Source: Leclercia pneumoniae
GTDB lineage: Bacteria > Pseudomonadota > Gammaproteobacteria > Enterobacterales > Enterobacteriaceae
NCBI RefSeq assembly: GCF_017348915.1
Contig: NZ_CP071383.1
Span: forward strand, 3,534,001 to 3,598,000
Direction: 5' to 3'
Length of the DNA stretch: 64,000 nt
The notes under the pieces: generated by a model
Told to the model about the DNA's origin: nothing
Databases searched by the model: none
Seen by the model: the letters and a program-made list of their open reading frames with translations, nothing else
Shown: positions 37,953 through 47,836 of the stretch, piece after piece
Layout: every line of letters begins with the position of its first letter
Position numbering within the stretch: position 1 is the first letter of the stretch
Program-made: the position numbers and the translations under genes

Positions 37953-38900
37953 ATGATCAAGCTCGGCATCGTGATGGATCCCATCACAAGCATCAACATC
38001 AAGAAAGACTCCAGCTTTGCCATGCTGCTGGAAGCGCAGCGTCGCGGCTACCAGCTCCACTATATGGAGATGAGCGATCTTTATCTGATTAACGGCGAAG
38101 CCCGTGCGCGCACCCGCATTGTTAACGTCGAGCAGAACTACGACAAATGGTACGAATTTGGCTCCGAGCAGGATCTGCCTCTGGCCGAACTCGACGTGAT
38201 CCTGATGCGTAAAGATCCGCCATTCGATACTGAATTTATCTACTGCACCTATATCCTTGAGCGTGCTGAAGAGAAAGGGACGTTGATCGTCAACAAGCCT
38301 CAGAGCCTGCGCGACTGTAATGAGAAGCTCTACACCGCCTGGTTCTCAGACCTGACGCCAGAAACCCTGGTGACCCGTAACAAAGCACAGCTGAAAGCCT
38401 TCTGGCAGAAACACGGCGACATCATCATGAAACCTCTGGACGGGATGGGCGGTGCGTCTATTTTCCGCGTCAAAGAGGGCGACCCGAACATCGGCGTGAT
38501 TGCCGAAACCCTGACCGAACTGGGCACCCGTTACTGTATGGCGCAGAACTATCTGCCCGCCATTGTGGACGGTGATAAGCGCGTGCTGGTTGTTGATGGC
38601 GAACCGGTTCCTTACTGCCTGGCGCGTATTCCGCAGGGTGGCGAAACCCGCGGTAATCTGGCGGCAGGTGGTCGCGGTGAGCCCCGTCCGCTGAGCGAAA
38701 GCGACTGGGAAATTGCCCGTCGCGTCGGCCCGCTGCTGAAAGCCAAAGGGTTGATATTTGTGGGTCTCGACATTATTGGCGATCGTCTGACGGAAGTGAA
38801 TGTGACCAGCCCAACCTGTATTCGCGAAATCGAAGCGGCGTTCCCGGTTTCTATTACCGGCATGCTGATGGATGCGATTGAAACGCGTCTGAAGGGATAA
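37953..38900 (+). CDS. gshB: Glutathione synthetase GshB
   Basis: ATP-grasp ligase that joins gamma-glutamylcysteine and glycine to give glutathione. The length of 315 residues is normal. [15 protein letters not shown] at about 159-173 is the glycine-rich ATP loop, and [19 protein letters not shown] at about 269-287 carries the metal and nucleotide ligands. A GGAGAAGAAG site precedes the ATG. It is followed by a good terminator. Confidence 0.97.
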   Translation: MIKLGIVMDPITSINIKKDSSFAMLLEAQRRGYQLHYMEMSDLYLINGEARARTRIVNVEQNYDKWYEFGSEQDLPLAELDVILMRKDPPFDTEFIYCTYILERAEEKGTLIVNKPQSLRDCNEKLYTAWFSDLTPETLVTRNKAQLKAFWQKHGDIIMKPLDGMGGASIFRVKEGDPNIGVIAETLTELGTRYCMAQNYLPAIVDGDKRVLVVDGEPVPYCLARIPQGGETRGNLAAGGRGEPRPLSESDWEIARRVGPLLKAKGLIFVGLDIIGDRLTEVNVTSPTCIREIEAAFPVSITGMLMDAIETRLKG

Positions 38901-38922
38901 TTTCGTTCGAAATACTGTTAGT

Positions 38923-38966
38923 GACAGCGCCCCTCTTTGTACGCATACTGGGCGCTGTCGCTTTTT
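38923..38966 (+). terminator. Terminator of gshB
   Basis: Stem GACAGCGCCC/GGGCGCTGTC with a 17-base loop, followed by GCTTTTT. It separates gshB from yqgE-ruvX. Confidence 0.75.
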
Positions 38967-38991
38967 AAACCAGGAAACAGAACCTCTGACA

Positions 38992-39552
38992 ATGAATTTA
39001 CAGCATCACTTTCTTATTGCCATGCCTGCTCTCCAGGATCCGATTTTCCGTCGTTCCGTAGTCTATATCTGCGAATACAGTGATGACGGCGCAATGGGGA
39101 TCATCATCAATAAACCGCTGGAAAATCTTAATGTTGAAGGCATTCTGGATAAGCTGAAAATTGCCCAGGATGAGCGCGTGCCGGAAATCCGCCTCGACAA
39201 ACCGGTGATGCTGGGGGGGCCGCTGGCAGAAGATCGCGGATTCATCCTGCATACCCCGCCGGGCTTCTCTTCCAGCATTCGCATCTCTGACAACACCGTC
39301 ATCACCACCTCCCGCGATGTTCTCGAGACGCTGGGTACCCTGAATCAGCCCGCCGATGTGCTGGTTGCGCTCGGCTATGCGTCCTGGGAAAAGGGCCAGC
39401 TGGAACAGGAGATTCTGGATAACGCATGGCTTACGGCGCCGGCGGATCTGAACATCCTCTTCAAAACCCCTATCGCCGACCGCTGGCGTGATGCTGCGAA
39501 GCTGATTGGCATTGATATCCAGACTATGCCTGGCGTCGCGGGGCATGCCTGA
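38992..39552 (+). CDS. yqgE: YqgE/AlgH family protein
   Basis: A 186-residue protein of the UPF0301/AlgH family, whose biochemical role is not settled. Signature stretches are [20 protein letters not shown] at the N-terminus, GIIINKPLE at about 36-44 and [10 protein letters not shown] near 75-84. The stop codon overlaps the ruvX start by one base, a conserved arrangement in enterobacteria. Confidence 0.95.
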   Translation: MNLQHHFLIAMPALQDPIFRRSVVYICEYSDDGAMGIIINKPLENLNVEGILDKLKIAQDERVPEIRLDKPVMLGGPLAEDRGFILHTPPGFSSSIRISDNTVITTSRDVLETLGTLNQPADVLVALGYASWEKGQLEQEILDNAWLTAPADLNILFKTPIADRWRDAAKLIGIDIQTMPGVAGHA

Positions 39553-39968
39553 TGAGCGGTACCCTGCTGGCGTTTGATTTTGGCACCAAAAGTATCGGCG
39601 TAGCCATTGGCCAACGCATTACCGGCACGGCGCGCCCGCTGACGGCTCTTAAAGCGCAAGACGGTACGCCCGACTGGAGCCTCATTGAGCGGTTGCTAAA
39701 AGAGTGGCAACCTGATGAGGTCATTGTGGGCCTGCCGCTGAATATGGACGGTTCTGAACAACCGCTTACCGCCCGGGCGCGTAAGTTTGCCAATAAAATC
39801 CATGGCCGGTTTGGCGTGGCGGTGAAACTGCATGATGAGCGGCTGAGCACGGTGGAAGCCCGCTCCGGCCTCTTTGAACAGGGTGGATTCCGCGCGCTGA
39901 ATAAAGGCAGCGTGGATTCAGCCTCTGCGGTAATTATTCTCGAAAGCTACTTCGAACAGGGTTTCTGA
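39552..39968 (+). CDS. ruvX: RuvX/YqgF family nuclease-like protein
   Basis: A 138-residue RNase H-fold protein of the YqgF family, linked to 16S rRNA 5' maturation and to Holliday-junction processing. [16 protein letters not shown] at about 6-21 holds the first acidic residue, GLPLNMDG at about 59-66 is typical, and DERLSTVEA at about 95-103 carries further acidic residues. It starts one base into the yqgE stop. In E. coli yggR follows, but here two unrelated genes come between. Confidence 0.95.
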   Translation: MSGTLLAFDFGTKSIGVAIGQRITGTARPLTALKAQDGTPDWSLIERLLKEWQPDEVIVGLPLNMDGSEQPLTARARKFANKIHGRFGVAVKLHDERLSTVEARSGLFEQGGFRALNKGSVDSASAVIILESYFEQGF

Positions 39969-39983
39969 CCCCTCTCCTTTGAT

Positions 39984-39999
39984 GCCCGGCATGCCGGGC
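39984..39999. repeat. Palindrome after ruvX
   Basis: GCCCGGCATGCCGGGC is a perfect 16-bp dyad flanked by TTTGAT and AAATGC, 15 bp past the ruvX stop. It probably acts as a terminator-like or mRNA-end hairpin. Confidence 0.55.
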
Positions 40000-40058
40000 A
40001 AATGCGCGCAATATCTCGATCGCCATCACACTTCAGCTGGCCCTTTTTTGCTTTCTGA

Positions 40059-40085
40059 TTAATGTTTCTATAAAAGAAACATTAA
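40059..40085. repeat. Perfect 11-bp-arm palindrome at the regulator 3' end
   Basis: TTAATGTTTCT (40059-40069) and AGAAACATTAA (40075-40085) flank ATAAA. The regulator's stop codon lies inside the right arm. There is no T run on the minus side, so an operator or two-way stop signal is as likely as a terminator. Its GTTTC/GAAAC core resembles the island dyads but with a spacer one base longer. Confidence 0.6.
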
Positions 40086-40789
40086 GGTGATTTTTGCAGC
40101 AACTGCTGGTTAAGCGTATCCAGTTGTTCGAGGCGAGTCTGAATGGTCTGTTCATCAGGGTTCCACATCCCGGCAAAGGCCAGTGCAGCCTGATGTTCGC
40201 CAACGGGCCGGGCCATGGAGACTTCGCCATCGTCATGGTGCCACACAACCTGCCCCTGTTCGCGTTGCTGAGCCACATGCGGTGCCAGGTTCTGCCACTG
40301 TTCCGGGGTAAAACGCGCCATCAAGGCCTCGTCGCTCTCGGCAGCCAGCAGTGACATGCCGATGACCGAACGCCAGGCAGGGAGCATATGAAAGCCAGCC
40401 AGCGCCTGCGTCGCCTGACTGCCGGGAACGGAGTGCCAGATATAGATGACCTGGTCTTCCCACAATACTCCCAACGCCACCACGATATCGCGCGGGGCAT
40501 GGCGTTCCAGCGCCGGTAGCGCACGGGAGAAGAGCTCTGAGCCACGTATCGCCTGCGCCGCCAGTGCGTGGATCCCAGGTCCCGGCAGATAGCGACGCTG
40601 TTCATCCTGCATGGTGAGGCCAATAGAAGCCATGGTCATCAGCAGACGGTTAACGCGGGTGGTGTTAATGCCCATCAGACGCGCCAGCTCCCGGCAGCCA
40701 ATAGCGCGACCACTGGAGACCAGATACTGCAGACAGCGAATGCCCTCAATAAGGCTTTGGTTCGGTTGTGATGACATAGCCACGTTCAT
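40082..40789 (-). CDS. IclR-type transcriptional regulator
   Basis: A 235-residue protein with an N-terminal winged helix-turn-helix (SLIEGIRCLQYLVSS, then CRELARLMGINTTRVNRLLM at about 33-52) and an IclR-like effector domain. The start may be the first ATG or the one four codons later. Only 53 bp separate it from the divergent FAD-oxidoreductase gene, which it probably controls. Neither gene occurs here in E. coli, where ruvX is next to yggR. Confidence 0.8.
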   Translation of the reverse strand: MNVAMSSQPNQSLIEGIRCLQYLVSSGRAIGCRELARLMGINTTRVNRLLMTMASIGLTMQDEQRRYLPGPGIHALAAQAIRGSELFSRALPALERHAPRDIVVALGVLWEDQVIYIWHSVPGSQATQALAGFHMLPAWRSVIGMSLLAAESDEALMARFTPEQWQNLAPHVAQQREQGQVVWHHDDGEVSMARPVGEHQAALAFAGMWNPDEQTIQTRLEQLDTLNQQLLQKSP

Positions 40790-40842
40790 TTTGTGTCGAA
40801 AAGTGAGTCGATTCTACCGCCAGTTCAGAAGGATACAAGGTA

Positions 40843-43101
40843 ATGAATATCTATCCCCAACGCGAGGCCAGAACCTTTCCTGGCACCTCTCTGGAAGCTG
40901 ACCTGCTGGTGGCAGGTGGTGGCCTGGCCGGGCTGTGCGCGGCCCTGGCGGCAGCCCGGGAGGGGCTCAGGGTCGTACTCATTCAGGACCGCCCCGTATT
41001 AGGGGGCAACGCCTCCAGCGAAGTACGCCTGTGGGCAAACGGCGCCACCTCGCACATGGGCAACAATAATCGCTGGGCGCGTGAAGGCGGCATCATGGGT
41101 GAGATCATGGAGGAGAACCTCTGGCGAAACAAAGAGGGGAACCCGGTGATGTTTGACCTGGTACTGCTCGATCTCGCTAAAAGTCAGCCGGGTCTGACCC
41201 TGCTGCTTAATACCGCCGTATATGAGATCACTCAAGAGCAGGCTCGCCTGACCGCCGTCAAAGCCTTCAATGCCATTAATGAAACCTTTTATACCGTAAC
41301 GGCAAGCCAGTTTTGCGATGCCACCGGGGATGGCGTCCTGGGCTTTCTGGCGGGGGCTGAGTATCGCGAAGGGGCCGAGTCGCCGGATGAACTGGGGGAG
41401 AAAATGGCCCCAGGGGAGCATTTTGGACACAAGCTCGGGCACTCGATCTATTTTTACACTAAGCGCACCGCTGAGCCGGTAAATTTTGTCCCCCCCTCCT
41501 TTGCGCTTGATGACATCACCGCCATCCCTCGTTATAAGCGACTGACCTCGACCCTCAACGGCTGCGATCTGTGGTGGCTTGAGTGGGGAGGCCGCCTCGA
41601 CACCGTTCATGAGAGCGAGACCATCAAATGGGAGCTGTGGAAAATCGTCTGGGGGGTCTGGAACTATATTAAAAATTCGGGCGAATTCCCCGATGCGGAC
41701 AACCTGACTATCGAGTGGGTGGGCGCGATCCCCGGCAAGCGCGAGAGCCGCCGCTTTATGGGCGATCATCTACTCTGCCAGCAGGACATTATTGAACAGC
41801 GCGACCATTACGACGCGGTGGCGTACGGCGGCTGGTCTATCGACCTGCACCCTGCGGACGGGGTGTACAGTACACACGATGGTTGCCGACAGTTCCACAG
41901 TAAAGGGACGTACACCATTCCCTTTCGCTCGCTCTACAGCCGCTCTCTGGACAACCTGTTTTTGACCGGCAGGCTGATCTCTGCGTCGCATGTTGCCTTT
42001 GGTAGCGCAAGGGTGATGTGCACCTGCGGCCTGCTTGGGGAGGTGGTGGGCCGCGCAGCGGCGCTCTGTCATCGTCATCAGCTGACGCCGCAGGCGTTTG
42101 CGCAGCCGGGCCGCATTGGTGAACTGCAGCAGCAGTTGCAGACTACGGGCTGTTACATCCCGCGCCAGTGGCTGGAAGACCCGGCAAAAGGCGCCACTGT
42201 CACCACCAGCAGCGAGTATCTCCTCCGCGCGCTGGCGCCAAATGGTCAGTGGCACTCCCTGACGGCGCGCATGGCAATACTGTTGCCGGTTCGCCGTGGT
42301 GACACCTTGCCTGCCATGACCTTTACGCTGCGCGCCCGCAGACCGCAGTCGCTCACCGTTACCCTGCTGGGGAGCGAAAAGAGCGGTAACTTTACGCCAG
42401 AATGTTGCTACGCCGGGGTGACGCTGGATGTCGGACAAGAGGGCGATTACACCTGCAACTTCGACTGGCAGAGTGATCGGGATCAGTACGTTTTTGTCGC
42501 CTTCAACGCCAGCGAAGAGGTGGAGATAGCGCTGACGGATACGCATTTGCCTGGGCTGATGACCGTCTTTAATAGTCTGAACGCCCGGGTGGCGAAACAT
42601 ACTCGCCAGGTGGCGGATGGCGATTATGGCGTGGATGAGTTTGACTTCTGGCTGCCGCGCCGTCATCCGCAGCAGATCTTCCCGGCCATCCGTTTGGATA
42701 CGCCGCTGGAGTGCTACAGCAGGCAAAACCTGCTGAATGGCCGCCTGCGCCCGGAACAGCAAGCCAACGCCTGGTCTCCCGCGGCTGATGAACCTGCACC
42801 GCAGGTGGTATGGCGATGGTCCAATCCGCAGGAGATTACCCACCTGACGCTGGTGCAGGATAACGATTTTGACAACGCAATGGAGAGCGTGCAGATGGGC
42901 CATCACCGGGCCATTACGCCGCACTGCATTACCCATTATCGCCTGTGGGGAGATCAGGTCCTGCTCGCTGAAGTAACAGATAATCACCACTCCGTCTGTG
43001 AGCACCGTTTTGCGCCCCCGCTCAGGGTGCAAGAGATCAAACTGGAGATCCTTGCCACCGCAGGCGCACTTCCGGCGGTCTACTCCCTGAACGTCCGTTA
43101 A
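40843..43101 (+). CDS. FAD-dependent oxidoreductase of unknown substrate (752 aa)
   Basis: Large flavoprotein with the FAD-binding motif LLVAGGGLAGLCAALAAARE at about 21-40, followed by GGNASSEVRLWANGA, as in the FAD-dependent oxidoreductase family (PF12831 type). ATGDGVLGFLAGAEYREG near 167 and LTGRLISASHVAFGSARV near 371 are further FAD contacts. About 280 C-terminal residues form an extra, beta-rich, carbohydrate-binding-like part that I do not recognise. A divergent IclR-type regulator precedes it, and its stop overlaps the yggR stop by 4 bp. The family often sits in sugar or polyol catabolic loci; here the substrate is unknown. Confidence 0.8.
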   Translation: MNIYPQREARTFPGTSLEADLLVAGGGLAGLCAALAAAREGLRVVLIQDRPVLGGNASSEVRLWANGATSHMGNNNRWAREGGIMGEIMEENLWRNKEGNPVMFDLVLLDLAKSQPGLTLLLNTAVYEITQEQARLTAVKAFNAINETFYTVTASQFCDATGDGVLGFLAGAEYREGAESPDELGEKMAPGEHFGHKLGHSIYFYTKRTAEPVNFVPPSFALDDITAIPRYKRLTSTLNGCDLWWLEWGGRLDTVHESETIKWELWKIVWGVWNYIKNSGEFPDADNLTIEWVGAIPGKRESRRFMGDHLLCQQDIIEQRDHYDAVAYGGWSIDLHPADGVYSTHDGCRQFHSKGTYTIPFRSLYSRSLDNLFLTGRLISASHVAFGSARVMCTCGLLGEVVGRAAALCHRHQLTPQAFAQPGRIGELQQQLQTTGCYIPRQWLEDPAKGATVTTSSEYLLRALAPNGQWHSLTARMAILLPVRRGDTLPAMTFTLRARRPQSLTVTLLGSEKSGNFTPECCYAGVTLDVGQEGDYTCNFDWQSDRDQYVFVAFNASEEVEIALTDTHLPGLMTVFNSLNARVAKHTRQVADGDYGVDEFDFWLPRRHPQQIFPAIRLDTPLECYSRQNLLNGRLRPEQQANAWSPAADEPAPQVVWRWSNPQEITHLTLVQDNDFDNAMESVQMGHHRAITPHCITHYRLWGDQVLLAEVTDNHHSVCEHRFAPPLRVQEIKLEILATAGALPAVYSLNVR

Positions 43102-44078
43102 ACCCGGCCCTGGGCGCGGCGCTCGGCCAGGCTCTGGTCGAAGTTCTGCATCCCCATCTGCTGCCCGGTCTGAATCACGCCGGGCAACTGGTACGTTTTG
43201 CCCTCGCGGATCAGGTTCGCCGCCGCGGGGGTATTGACCAACAGCTCATACAGCGCCACTCGCCCGCCCTGGTTATCGTTAACCAGCTTTTGCGCCAGTA
43301 CCGCACGCAAACTGCCTGCCAGCTGGTTACGCACCGGATCTTTTTCCTGCGCGGGAAAGGTATCGACCAGCCGTTCAATGGCCTGCGATGCGCCGCGCGT
43401 ATGGAGCGTCGCCAATACCAGATGCCCGGTCTCGGCGGCGGTGAGCGCCAGACGAATGGTTTCGCTGTCGCGTAATTCCCCCAGCAAAATCACATCGGGA
43501 TCTTCACGCAATGCGCCACGTAATGCCTCGGCGAAGGTGCGGCTGTGTAAGCCTATTTCGCGCTGCTGCACCAGACAGCGCTTGCTCTGGTGAATAAATT
43601 CTACCGGATCTTCCAGCGTCAGAATGTGCCCGTCGCTGTGGCAGTTAAGATAATCGACCATGGCGGCCAGCGTGGTCGATTTTCCGCTACCCGTTGCCCC
43701 GGTCACCAGTATCAGGCCGTTATCGTTCGCCAGCAGCTCCGGCATCGTACGCGGCGTACCCAGCGCGCGTAGCTGCGGACAACAGTGCGGCAGCAGCCTC
43801 AGCGCAAGGGAGCAGCCCTGCGTGTGGGCAAAGGCACTGGCGCGCAGGCGACGCGCCTCCCCTACCGTGATGGCAAAATCGACCTGCCCGCGGGCAATCC
43901 ACTCGCCCTGCAGCTCTTCGCTGAGCCAGCCATTCAGCAGCGCGGCGACATCCGGCGGGGGAAAAGGGGCTGGCTCAATCTTTCCACGGCGTCGCCAGCG
44001 CGGTGGCGCATTACTACACAGGTGTAGATCCGAGACATTATGCTTTACACTAAGGGCCACAATTTCTTCCATATCCAC
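43098..44078 (-). CDS. yggR: PilT-like twitching motility ATPase YggR
   Basis: Type II/IV secretion-superfamily ATPase, PilT subfamily. I start it at the GTG at 44076-44078, six bases after GAGGAG, which gives 326 residues as in E. coli YggR. The Walker A motif GATGSGKSTTLAAM is at about 128-141, the Asp box ILTLEDPVEF follows, then the Walker B region EDPDVILLGELRD and the His box ATLHTRGASQAIERL. No other pilus genes are nearby, so its partner is unclear. It is divergent from yggS with 17 bp between starts. Confidence 0.92.
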   Translation of the reverse strand: MDMEEIVALSVKHNVSDLHLCSNAPPRWRRRGKIEPAPFPPPDVAALLNGWLSEELQGEWIARGQVDFAITVGEARRLRASAFAHTQGCSLALRLLPHCCPQLRALGTPRTMPELLANDNGLILVTGATGSGKSTTLAAMVDYLNCHSDGHILTLEDPVEFIHQSKRCLVQQREIGLHSRTFAEALRGALREDPDVILLGELRDSETIRLALTAAETGHLVLATLHTRGASQAIERLVDTFPAQEKDPVRNQLAGSLRAVLAQKLVNDNQGGRVALYELLVNTPAAANLIREGKTYQLPGVIQTGQQMGMQNFDQSLAERRAQGRV

Positions 44079-44095
44079 ACGAATCTCCTCGGAAA

Positions 44096-44797
44096 ATGAA
44101 CGACATTGCGCATAACCTGGCACAGGTCCGGGATAAAATCTCAGCCGCAGCAACGCGTTGCGGCCGTGTTTCAGAAGAAGTTACGTTGCTTGCAGTCAGC
44201 AAAACCAAACCTGCGAGCGCCATCGCAGAAGCGATTGACGCAGGCCAACGCGCATTCGGCGAAAACTATGTTCAGGAAGGGGTAGAAAAAATCCGCCATT
44301 TCCATGACGCGGGCAGAAGCGATCTGCAATGGCACTTTATTGGGCCGTTGCAGTCGAACAAAAGCCGCCTTGTCGCCGAACATTTCGACTGGTGCCATAC
44401 GGTCGATCGTCTGCGCATAGCCACGCGGCTTAGCGAGCAGCGTCCAGCCGAAATGCCTCCACTTAACGTGCTGATTCAAATCAATATTAGTGATGAGAAT
44501 AGCAAGTCAGGAATCGCGCTTTCTGAACTTGATGCACTGGCAGAGGCCGTGGCGCAGTTGCCCGGACTCCAGCTGCGTGGATTGATGGCGATCCCGGCGC
44601 CGGAAGCGGATTACGACAGGCAATTTGCCGTGGCACAGCAAATGGCTGTAGCATTTGAGGCGCTCAAAGCGGGCTACCCAACCGTCGACACGCTTTCACT
44701 GGGCATGACGGACGATATGGACGCCGCCATTGCGGCAGGCAGTACCATGGTGCGCATCGGCACAGCCATTTTCGGTGCGCGCGACTACACCCAATAA
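44096..44797 (+). CDS. yggS: PLP-homeostasis protein YggS
   Basis: Cytosolic PLP-binding protein of the YggS/PROSC (COG0325) family, 233 residues. It keeps the pool of pyridoxal phosphate and amino acids in balance and has no known enzymatic activity. The PLP lysine is in LLAVSKTKPASAI at about 30-42. FGENYVQEGVEKI and WHFIGPLQSNK are family marks. It heads the yggS-yggT-yggU-rdgB-hemW run. Confidence 0.95.
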   Translation: MNDIAHNLAQVRDKISAAATRCGRVSEEVTLLAVSKTKPASAIAEAIDAGQRAFGENYVQEGVEKIRHFHDAGRSDLQWHFIGPLQSNKSRLVAEHFDWCHTVDRLRIATRLSEQRPAEMPPLNVLIQINISDENSKSGIALSELDALAEAVAQLPGLQLRGLMAIPAPEADYDRQFAVAQQMAVAFEALKAGYPTVDTLSLGMTDDMDAAIAAGSTMVRIGTAIFGARDYTQ

Positions 44798-44818
44798 TAA
44801 GGAAACCTGAGGAACGCC

Positions 44819-45385
44819 ATGAAGACGTTGACTTTCCTGCTCTCGACGGTCATTGAACTCTATACGATGGTGCTTTTGCTGCGCGTATGGATGCAGTGGG
44901 CGCGTTGTGATTTCTACAACCCCTTTTCACAATTTGTCGTTAAAATCACCCAGCCGATCATTGGGCCACTACGCCGTATTATCCCTCCGATGGGGCCGAT
45001 TGATAGCGCATCGCTGCTAGTGGCACTGGTGCTCTGCTTTATCAAAGCCATCGTGCTGTTTATGGTGGTCAGCTTCCAGCCTATCATCTGGATTGCCGCC
45101 GTACTGATCCTGCTGAAGACCATCGGCCTGCTCATCTTCTGGGTATTGCTGCTGATGGCGATCATGAGCTGGGTAAGCCAGGGCCGTAGCCCGGTAGAGT
45201 TTGCCCTCATCCAGCTGGCAGACCCTTTACTTCGCCCGATCCGTAACCTGCTGCCGTCGATGGGCGGGATCGACTTTTCCCCGATGATCCTTGTACTGCT
45301 GCTGTACGTGGCCAACATGGGGATCGCCGAGCTGTTACAGGCGACGGGCAACATGCTGCTGCCGGGGCTGTGGATGGCGCTATGA
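44819..45385 (+). CDS. yggT: YggT family membrane protein
   Basis: A 188-residue inner-membrane protein with two YGGT modules, each with two or three hydrophobic segments. The repeated motif is seen as [20 protein letters not shown] near 38-57 and again as [20 protein letters not shown] near 135-154. In E. coli it has been linked to potassium/osmotic stress tolerance. Its stop overlaps the yggU start as ATGA. Confidence 0.93.
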   Translation: MKTLTFLLSTVIELYTMVLLLRVWMQWARCDFYNPFSQFVVKITQPIIGPLRRIIPPMGPIDSASLLVALVLCFIKAIVLFMVVSFQPIIWIAAVLILLKTIGLLIFWVLLLMAIMSWVSQGRSPVEFALIQLADPLLRPIRNLLPSMGGIDFSPMILVLLLYVANMGIAELLQATGNMLLPGLWMAL

Positions 45386-45678
45386 GTGCCGTAAGCACCT
45401 GCGCTGACGGGCTGGTTTTACGGCTGTATATTCAGCCGAAAGCCAGCCGCGACAGCATTGTTGGGCTGCATGGCGACGAGCTTAAGGTCGCCATCACCGC
45501 CCCGCCGGTTGATGGCCAGGCCAATGCGCATCTGACCAAATATCTGGCTAAACAGTTTCGCGTCGCCAAAAGCCAGGTCATCATTGAAAAAGGTGAACTG
45601 GGGCGGCATAAACAGGTAAAAATCCTCAACCCGCAAAATATCCCGACGGAAGTCGCGGCGCTGACAGAACAGGACTAA
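45382..45678 (+). CDS. yggU: DUF167 family protein YggU
   Basis: A 98-residue cytosolic protein of unknown function with a conserved alpha/beta fold. [20 protein letters not shown] near 16-35 and [12 protein letters not shown] near 43-54 are family signatures. I use the ATG inside the yggT stop (ATGA), which matches the E. coli start. It is coupled to yggT upstream and rdgB 3 bp downstream. Confidence 0.93.
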   Translation: MSAVSTCADGLVLRLYIQPKASRDSIVGLHGDELKVAITAPPVDGQANAHLTKYLAKQFRVAKSQVIIEKGELGRHKQVKILNPQNIPTEVAALTEQD

Positions 45679-45681
45679 ACC

Positions 45682-46275
45682 ATGCAGAAAGTTGTTCTCG
45701 CTACCGGTAATGCCGGTAAAGTGCGCGAGCTGGCCTCGCTTTTAAATGATTTTGGGCTGGACGTGGTCGCTCAGACCGAGCTTGGCGTGGATTCCGCCGA
45801 GGAGACAGGCCTGACCTTTATCGAAAACGCCATTCTGAAAGCGCGCCATGCCGCTCAGATTACCGGCCTGCCGGCCATTGCTGACGACTCCGGCCTGGCC
45901 GTCGATTATCTTGGCGGTGCGCCGGGGATCTACTCCGCGCGTTACTCTGGTGAAGATGCCACCGACCAGCAAAACCTGGAAAAGCTGCTTGTTGCCCTGA
46001 AGGATGTGCCTGACGACCAGCGCACCGCGCAGTTCCACTGCGTGCTGGTTTATCTGCGCCACGCTGAAGACCCCACGCCTGTTGTCTGTCACGGCAGTTG
46101 GCCGGGCGTAATTACCCGTGAGGCGGCAGGCAACGGCGGCTTTGGCTACGACCCGATTTTCTTTGTCCCGTCTGAGGGCAAAACCGCTGCGGAACTGACC
46201 CGCGAAGAGAAAAGCGCGATTTCCCATCGCGGACGCGCCCTGAAACAGTTACTGGAAGCATTACGTAATGGCTAA
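45682..46275 (+). CDS. rdgB: dITP/XTP pyrophosphatase RdgB
   Basis: House-cleaning nucleotide pyrophosphatase that removes dITP, ITP and XTP and so keeps deaminated purines out of DNA. The 197-residue length is normal. [17 protein letters not shown] at the N-terminus, [19 protein letters not shown] near 35-53 and [20 protein letters not shown] near 69-88 are Ham1-family motifs. It overlaps hemW by 8 bp. Confidence 0.97.
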   Translation: MQKVVLATGNAGKVRELASLLNDFGLDVVAQTELGVDSAEETGLTFIENAILKARHAAQITGLPAIADDSGLAVDYLGGAPGIYSARYSGEDATDQQNLEKLLVALKDVPDDQRTAQFHCVLVYLRHAEDPTPVVCHGSWPGVITREAAGNGGFGYDPIFFVPSEGKTAAELTREEKSAISHRGRALKQLLEALRNG

Positions 46276-47410
46276 TTTGCCACCTTTGAGTCTTTATATT
46301 CACATCCCGTGGTGCGTGCAGAAATGTCCGTACTGCGATTTCAACTCGCATGCGCTGAAGGGCGAAGTGCCGCACGATGATTATGTTGCGCATCTGCTGG
46401 CCGACCTGGACGCCGATGTACCTTACGCACAGGGACGTGAAGTTAAGACCATTTTTATTGGTGGCGGTACGCCGAGCCTGCTTTCAGGCCCGGCGATGCA
46501 AACGCTGCTGGATGGCGTGCGTGCGCGCCTGAACCTGGCAGCGGATGCTGAAATTACGATGGAAGCCAACCCCGGCACCGTTGAGGCCGACCGTTTTGTC
46601 GAGTATCAGCGTGCAGGGGTGAATCGTATCTCCATCGGCGTGCAGAGCTTTAGCGAGCCGAAATTAAAGCGCCTGGGGCGTATTCACGGCCCGGACGAGG
46701 CAAAGCGCGCTGCGCATCTGGCAACGGGGCTTGGCCTTCGCAGTTTTAACCTTGATTTGATGCACGGCCTGCCGGACCAGTCGCTCGACGAAGCGCTGGA
46801 TGACCTGCGTCAGGCGATCGAACTTAATCCGCCGCATCTCTCCTGGTATCAGCTAACCATTGAGCCAAACACGCTGTTTGGCTCTCGCCCGCCGGTACTG
46901 CCGGATGACGACGCGCTGTGGGATATCTTCGAGCAAGGCCATCAGCTGTTGACCGCTGCGGGCTATCAGCAGTACGAAACCTCCGCCTATGCGAAGCCGG
47001 GCTACCAGTGCCAGCACAACCTGAACTACTGGCGCTTTGGCGATTATCTGGGGATAGGCTGCGGCGCGCACGGCAAAGTGACCTTCCCGGAAGGGCGCAT
47101 CCTGCGTACAGCTAAAACGCGCCATCCGCGCGGGTACATGGAAGGCCGCTATCTGGAACGTCAGCACGACGTCGAGGCAGCGGATAAGCCGTTTGAGTTC
47201 TTTATGAACCGTTTCCGCCTGCTGGAAGCCGCACCGCGCGCGGAGTTCTCGCGCTATACCGGGCTGGCGGAGTCGGTGATTCGTCCTCAGATTGACGAGG
47301 CGCTGGCGCAGGGGTATCTCACCGAATGTGATGAATACTGGCAGATCACCGAGCACGGCAAACTGTTCTTAAACTCCCTTCTCGAGCTGTTCCTCGCCGA
47401 AGATTCCTGA
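46268..47410 (+). CDS. hemW: Radical SAM haem-chaperone HemW
   Basis: Radical SAM protein, related to HemN but acting as a haem chaperone rather than a coproporphyrinogen oxidase. The 4Fe-4S/SAM motif CVQKCPYC is at about 16-23, with IGGGTPSLL near 62. The HemN C-terminal domain follows ([19 protein letters not shown]). Length of 380 is near that of E. coli HemW. In E. coli yggM and ansB follow; both are absent here. Confidence 0.95.
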   Translation: MANLPPLSLYIHIPWCVQKCPYCDFNSHALKGEVPHDDYVAHLLADLDADVPYAQGREVKTIFIGGGTPSLLSGPAMQTLLDGVRARLNLAADAEITMEANPGTVEADRFVEYQRAGVNRISIGVQSFSEPKLKRLGRIHGPDEAKRAAHLATGLGLRSFNLDLMHGLPDQSLDEALDDLRQAIELNPPHLSWYQLTIEPNTLFGSRPPVLPDDDALWDIFEQGHQLLTAAGYQQYETSAYAKPGYQCQHNLNYWRFGDYLGIGCGAHGKVTFPEGRILRTAKTRHPRGYMEGRYLERQHDVEAADKPFEFFMNRFRLLEAAPRAEFSRYTGLAESVIRPQIDEALAQGYLTECDEYWQITEHGKLFLNSLLELFLAEDS

Positions 47411-47473
47411 AGACCGCTTCCGGATTTTGCATCCCGTTCTGCCAGCTGAAGAAAAGGCTGGCAGAGTGTGGGG

Positions 47474-47836
47474 ATGGATAAATTAAAAATTTACGCAAAA
47501 CAGCTCAGGCGTGAGCTGACAATGGAAGAGAGGCACCTCTGGTATCTCTTGCGTGGTCGCCGTTTCTCACGTTACAAGTTTCGCCGACAACATCCCGTGG
47601 GCCACTACATTCTTGATTTTGCCTGCTGCGAAGCGCGACTGGCGGTTGAACTGGATGGCGGGCAACATGATGAAAAACAGGACTACGATGAGCAAAGGTC
47701 GTTGTGGTTAAACCAAAAGGGGTGGTACGTCATTCGATTCTGGAACAACGAACTCTGGAATAATGAAGAGGTGGTATTAGAAAAAATTCTTGAGACACTG
47801 CAAACGCTGCTACCCTCACCCCGACCCTCTCCCTGA
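47474..47836 (+). CDS. DUF559 endonuclease-domain protein
   Basis: A 120-residue protein with the DUF559 domain, a small PD-(D/E)XK-like fold related to very-short-patch repair nucleases. RRELTMEERHLWYLLRGRRF at the N-terminus, FRRQHPVGHYILDFAC near 38-53 and the acidic AVELDGGQH near 59-67 are typical. The last residues (LLPSPRPSP) are encoded by the palindromic repeat that begins at 47812, so the natural C-terminus seems to have been overwritten or extended. It occupies the place of yggM-ansB. Function is unknown. Confidence 0.8.
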   Translation: MDKLKIYAKQLRRELTMEERHLWYLLRGRRFSRYKFRRQHPVGHYILDFACCEARLAVELDGGQHDEKQDYDEQRSLWLNQKGWYVIRFWNNELWNNEEVVLEKILETLQTLLPSPRPSP

